A stretch of 64,000 nucleotides of DNA from CAXSBA01 sp965277105 (GTDB lineage: Bacteria > Spirochaetota > UBA12135 > COTS27 > CAXSBA01), in contig OZ255710.1 of assembly GCA_965277105.1 (NCBI GenBank), positions 496,001-560,000 on the forward strand, given 5' to 3'. A program made the translations under genes and the position numbers. How positions within the stretch are numbered: the first letter of the stretch is position 1; each line of letters opens with the position of its first letter. Under the pieces are notes generated by a model. The model did not search any database. It was given only the letters and a program-made list of their open reading frames with translations, and was not told the origin of the DNA. Shown piece after piece: positions 60,831 through 64,000 of this stretch.

Positions 60831-60857
60831 TAGAATTATATTCTATTTATCTATAAT
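60831..60857 (+). promoter_or_regulatory. Palindrome and -10 box upstream of the GT39-like gene
   Basis: The 15-bp palindrome TAGAAT-TAT-ATTCTA (60831-60845) lies 6 bp before TATAAT (60852-60857), about 46 bp upstream of the ATG at 60904. It overlaps the expected -35 position, so it could be an operator. The minus-strand kinase gene starts at 60735, so the site could control both directions. Confidence 0.35.
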
Positions 60858-60903
60858 GTTTAATTGAAAAATAGTAATTTTTGCAAATAATTTTTATAGT
60901 GTT

Positions 60904-62664
60904 ATGCTAAAATTATTTGATAATTTTATTTTGATTAATCTAACTAATCCATCTAATAACAATTTTTCCCTCGATAAAAAAACTATTTACTATATAGTTT
61001 TTTTCGCGCTTATTACCCGTCTAGTTTTTTTTTATTTTTCTAAGGGTGGTATTTTTTATTCGTTAATTGATGAAGTTGAAGCATATGTTTGGTCAAATAA
61101 TCTATTATATTTTTCTCATGCTCGTTTTTTCACCTACCTCCCTGGCCCTTGGCAAAACCTAATATTTTATACCCTTTTCACTTCTACGGGATCTCTTGTT
61201 AGTATTTATGGGTTAATGATTTTTTTAGGAACTTTACAGGTAGCTTTGATTTATTGGTTTACTCAAAAAGCTTTTTCTAATACTAAACTAGCACTTTTTG
61301 CTGCTTTGATTACTGCCTGTTTTCCTTGGCAAGTAGGGTATTTATCCACTTTTTGGAATCCTTATTTCATTATTCCCTTAGTGACCCTTTTTTTGGGGGT
61401 TATTATTGATTTAGAGCGAGACATTCACTCTAAGAAAATATTTTTTTTACCGCTATTATTTGGTATTATGACTTTTTTTCATATGATAGTCCTTTTTGCG
61501 GGGCCTTTTCTGATTTATTTTTTAATCATTCGTAAAAAAATCCAGTGGAATAAAAAATATTTTTTAATGGGGCTAGGCTTAGTCGTACTTCTTTATATTC
61601 CTTTTTTTATAAAAGAATATCAAAATGACTTTTTTGTTTTAAGGGGATATTTTGCGGGAACTAAGAGTGTTTTAGCCTTCAAATGGGAGAGTTTAAAGGT
61701 TATTTCTAATATTTTTTCTGTTACCTCCCATGAAATTAGCCGTTTTATCACTAACCGACAAACAGTATTACTTTACTTTTTAAACAAATTTTACGGGCAT
61801 TATATCGTTGGTTTTTCTTTTATAGCCATCTCTTTTGTGGTAAGTTTTTATTCTTTTTACTTTTTTTTTAAAAACGTTAAAAATCGTAGTCTTTCTACTA
61901 ACAATATTTATCGATTATTCTTTTATTTTATTATTTCTATAGTGATTGCTTTTTTTTTAACTCTGCGTCATCATAGCCTGCGTTATACCGTTATTTGGTG
62001 GCCTATCCTAGTTATAATAGTAGCGCAAGGTTTTTTCTTTCTATGGAATTTTCCTATTAAAAAATCACTTCATAAAAAAGCATTAAAACTCATGCTCCTA
62101 TTATATTTGTTTAATGGCTTTTATGCGACTTTAAGTATTGCCTTGCATAACTATAATCCTAATTATCAAAAAGAATACATGCTAGTCCCTTCTGTGTTTT
62201 ATCTTGAAAAAATTAATAATGAGTTAAAAAAAGCAATTTACCCTGATAAAAATTTGGTTGCTGGCCCTTTGTATCAGCCTAATTTTAAGGGTGTGGGCAT
62301 ATTAACCAATTCTACTGTGACTAAATTTAACTGGGCAGGGGCACAAGCATTAGCTAATTTTAATAAAAATCATAGCTTTTTTTCAGAAATAAAGAAGAAA
62401 AGCGATGTTCTGCCGAAAAAACTATTTTATGATGATAGTCATACTGCTATTTCAGTTGATGCTAAAAATGAAAAACTTCGCGCTACTTCATTAAAAGTTT
62501 ATTTGATTTATAATGGTTATTTTGAATTGGTTGATGAAGAAGCGAAAGCCGATTATAGCTTTACCTTCACTTCTAAAGAAAATTGGCAAAAAAAATCGAA
62601 AAGTAGTCCTTATAAGGTCATTAGTGAGTTGAGTAATGGTTTTCTTCTACTTAAAAAAAACTAA
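60904..62664 (+). CDS. GT39/PMT-like membrane glycosyltransferase
   Basis: A 586-residue protein with about ten or eleven membrane segments and an extracytoplasmic C-terminal domain (about 430-586). The Asp-Glu pair in the first loop (LIDEVEAYVW, 56-57) after RLVFFYF is the usual catalytic site of GT-C enzymes such as PMT, ArnT and related dolichol/undecaprenyl-linked sugar transferases. It would move a sugar from a lipid carrier onto a surface molecule in the periplasm. It is divergent from the kinase/nucleotidyltransferase pair, suggesting a shared surface-glycan role; donor and acceptor are unknown. Confidence 0.72.
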   Translation: MLKLFDNFILINLTNPSNNNFSLDKKTIYYIVFFALITRLVFFYFSKGGIFYSLIDEVEAYVWSNNLLYFSHARFFTYLPGPWQNLIFYTLFTSTGSLVSIYGLMIFLGTLQVALIYWFTQKAFSNTKLALFAALITACFPWQVGYLSTFWNPYFIIPLVTLFLGVIIDLERDIHSKKIFFLPLLFGIMTFFHMIVLFAGPFLIYFLIIRKKIQWNKKYFLMGLGLVVLLYIPFFIKEYQNDFFVLRGYFAGTKSVLAFKWESLKVISNIFSVTSHEISRFITNRQTVLLYFLNKFYGHYIVGFSFIAISFVVSFYSFYFFFKNVKNRSLSTNNIYRLFFYFIISIVIAFFLTLRHHSLRYTVIWWPILVIIVAQGFFFLWNFPIKKSLHKKALKLMLLLYLFNGFYATLSIALHNYNPNYQKEYMLVPSVFYLEKINNELKKAIYPDKNLVAGPLYQPNFKGVGILTNSTVTKFNWAGAQALANFNKNHSFFSEIKKKSDVLPKKLFYDDSHTAISVDAKNEKLRATSLKVYLIYNGYFELVDEEAKADYSFTFTSKENWQKKSKSSPYKVISELSNGFLLLKKN

Positions 62665-62700
62665 AATTTAAGTAAAACCAGTAATCAATTTGCTAAATTT

Positions 62701-62721
62701 AAAAAAATAATTTATTTTTTT
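62701..62721 (+). terminator. A-T hairpin after the GT39-like gene
   Basis: A7-TAA, T, TTA-T7 forms an all A-T hairpin with 10-base arms and a minimal loop, 36 bp after the stop at 62664 and ending in seven T. AAATTTA/TAAATTT just upstream could pair too. It is plausible but weak because it has no G-C pairs. Confidence 0.35.
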
Positions 62722-62875
62722 CAAAAAAAAACAAGTAAAAAAAAATTCATTTTTATTTAGTTCCCCAAAACTTACTAAAAAATACAAGCTTTTTTTCAGC
62801 TTAATTGAAACTTTAACTTTTTTATTGTTTAAGTTAAAGCAAAAATCTATAAATAAATCAAAGGATAAATAAAAA

Positions 62876-64000
62876 ATGAAAACAATAAATAATAAATTTA
62901 ATCAAAAATTAAAAAGAGTAGCCAGTAAGATTACTAGGTATTTCTTTTTTTTGTCATTGCTTTTTTTGGTGAGCTGTTTGGATGCATCAGATATATTGTC
63001 AGATGTATTCAACTTAGGAGATTTGGAGGATAATGTAACCATAACGGCTAGTGATTTTACAGTATCCACGACCAGTGTAATTAAGGAAGTGGGGTACACG
63101 GATCCAGATTATGGGAAAGTGGAATTAAAAAGTGGAATAGTTGCTGCTTTTGCTATTGTCAATAGCAATGTTCCCAATAATGCAGTAGCGGTAAATCCTT
63201 TAAATGGAGAAATAAAGGTAGCTCCTGGTGTAGGAATTGGTGACTATACTTTCCAAGTAAAAGTAACTGGTGTTGATTTACCGTCAGGAAGTGCTAAAAC
63301 TAAAAATTTAGGTCTGACTATTGCCGATGAATCAATAGAAAAAATAGAAATTACCGAAGATGATTTTACGGTTGTAAAAATTAAAGTCAATGAAGCAGTA
63401 GCGTATGCTAGCAGTTTTAACTATGGGAGAGTTGAGTTAACTAATGAAGTAACGGCTAGTTTTGCTATTGTCAATAGTACTACCCCTAATAATGAGGTAA
63501 CTATAGATGAGAATGGAGCGATAACAGTGGCACCTGGTTTGCCAGTAGGAAAATACACTTTTCAAGTTGAAGTGAATGGTGCTGAGAAGTATTTTGGGAC
63601 CATGAATACAGTTGAGTTGCCACTTGCCATTACTATACCAATAACCGAGGACGATTTTACCATATCGGAAAAAATCGTTGTTAGAGAGGATGGTTATATG
63701 AATACTAGTTATGGAAATGTGACCATGAATAATGAGGTAACTGCTACCTTTGCTATTGTGGATAATGGTGCCCTGCCTAGTGATGCAGTAATAGTAGATG
63801 AAAATGGTACTATAACGATGGTTACTGGAGTTAGCCCTGGAACGTACCTCTTCCAAGTAGAAGTTGCTGGTAGTGGGGATTATTCTGGTAGTATAACTAG
63901 TGATTTAGTTTTTAATGTAATTCCTCCGACTGCTGAGCTGAATAATGTTTTTAACCTTGATAATAATAAAGAAGTTAAATTAAATGGGGCTAATAAAGTC
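62876..64000 (+). CDS. Lipoprotein C (partial): Ig-like repeats, runs off window
   Basis: An open frame of 375 codons reaches the window end without a stop. The N-terminus has a basic region and a hydrophobic segment ending LFLVSC (Cys34, lipobox). Three repeats follow (starting near 53, 159 and 251), each beginning IT-x-x-DFTV/I and containing FAIVNS or FAIVDN, NGxIxVxxG and Y-x-FQV. These are the same style of Ig/cadherin-like repeats as in lipoproteins A and B, and the last visible residues (NNVFNLDNNKEVKLNG) look like the start of a propeller section. About 40% of the gene is likely missing. Antisense open frames here are shadows. Confidence 0.8.
   Translation, partial: MKTINNKFNQKLKRVASKITRYFFFLSLLFLVSCLDASDILSDVFNLGDLEDNVTITASDFTVSTTSVIKEVGYTDPDYGKVELKSGIVAAFAIVNSNVPNNAVAVNPLNGEIKVAPGVGIGDYTFQVKVTGVDLPSGSAKTKNLGLTIADESIEKIEITEDDFTVVKIKVNEAVAYASSFNYGRVELTNEVTASFAIVNSTTPNNEVTIDENGAITVAPGLPVGKYTFQVEVNGAEKYFGTMNTVELPLAITIPITEDDFTISEKIVVREDGYMNTSYGNVTMNNEVTATFAIVDNGALPSDAVIVDENGTITMVTGVSPGTYLFQVEVAGSGDYSGSITSDLVFNVIPPTAELNNVFNLDNNKEVKLNGANKV

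Noticed and set aside
62902..63856. Two minus-strand open frames (62902-63099, 63437-63856)
   Set aside because: They are antisense to the lipoprotein C frame, which has a lipobox, clear repeats and protein-like composition; the antisense frames show no such features.
1..64000. CRISPR arrays, insertion sequences, prophage and tRNA genes
   Set aside because: No regularly spaced repeats, transposase/integrase motifs or cloverleaf-like TPsiC boxes were seen. The only large repeat is the lipoprotein duplication.

Overview
The window is AT-rich, gene-dense bacterial chromosome that most resembles an undetermined spirochaete. The strongest lineage evidence is a 286-residue flagellin (57584-58444) with the ASMWFHVGAN and TMTAHALGI signatures of periplasmic FlaB filaments. 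Several secreted proteins with relaxed lipobox cysteines fit this. No tRNA, rRNA, CRISPR array or transposase was found. The first 88 bases read as the 5' end of a tmRNA (ssrA) on the minus strand.

Layout. (1) 0-3.4 kb, minus strand: an EF-hand protein, an ECF sigma factor, a membrane-anchored probable anti-sigma factor and a His-rich periplasmic sensor, laid out like a CnrYXH metal-stress cassette; then a GT8 glycosyltransferase. (2) 3.4-12.4 kb: outer-membrane-like protein, alternative GlmU-like protein, SPOR protein, MetG with a TPR protein, two sensor-like membrane proteins and NIF3. (3) 12.4-16.2 kb, minus strand: recD, tal, mutM. (4) 16.3-23.0 kb: F-type ATP synthase operon, including a small unannotated AtpI/AtpQ-like gene without an ordinary start codon and an epsilon subunit reduced to its N-terminal domain; a bidirectional terminator follows. 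(5) 23.0-26.7 kb: isolated AIPR-like gene, nitronate monooxygenase-like enzyme, glycosyltransferase-like protein. (6) 26.7-29.6 kb: ribosomal L31 type B, MoxR-like ATPase, VWA protein. (7) 29.6-33.6 kb, minus strand: dienelactone hydrolase, thiolase and acetoacetyl-CoA synthetase with 4-nt overlaps. (8) 33.7-42.5 kb: long operon with GlmU-like protein, cyclic-nucleotide-binding-like protein, PTS EIIA, RpiB, RibH, NusB, TPR protein, Rrf2 regulator and SDR. (9) 42.5-48.7 kb: DUF350 cluster, RidA, malic enzyme, Tag, coiled-coil protein, DsbA-like lipoprotein.

(10) 48.9-55.3 kb is the most unusual part: a tandem duplication of about 2.45 kb. Each copy carries a large lipoprotein with three Ig-like repeats and a probable seven-bladed propeller. 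One copy sits next to intact ltrA, the other next to a twice-deleted ltrA remnant. The two lipoproteins are almost identical in their first ~295 residues but differ in clusters in the propeller. A third relative starts at 62876 and runs off the window. (11) 55.3-62.7 kb: M3 peptidase, flagellin and a small downstream gene, a kinase/nucleotidyltransferase pair of LicA/LicC type, and a GT39-like membrane glycosyltransferase.

Together the genes cover energy conversion (ATP synthase, malic enzyme, acetoacetate and pentose-phosphate steps), DNA repair (RecD, MutM, Tag), cell-surface construction and motility. All assignments come from reading sequence and motifs; no database search was possible.
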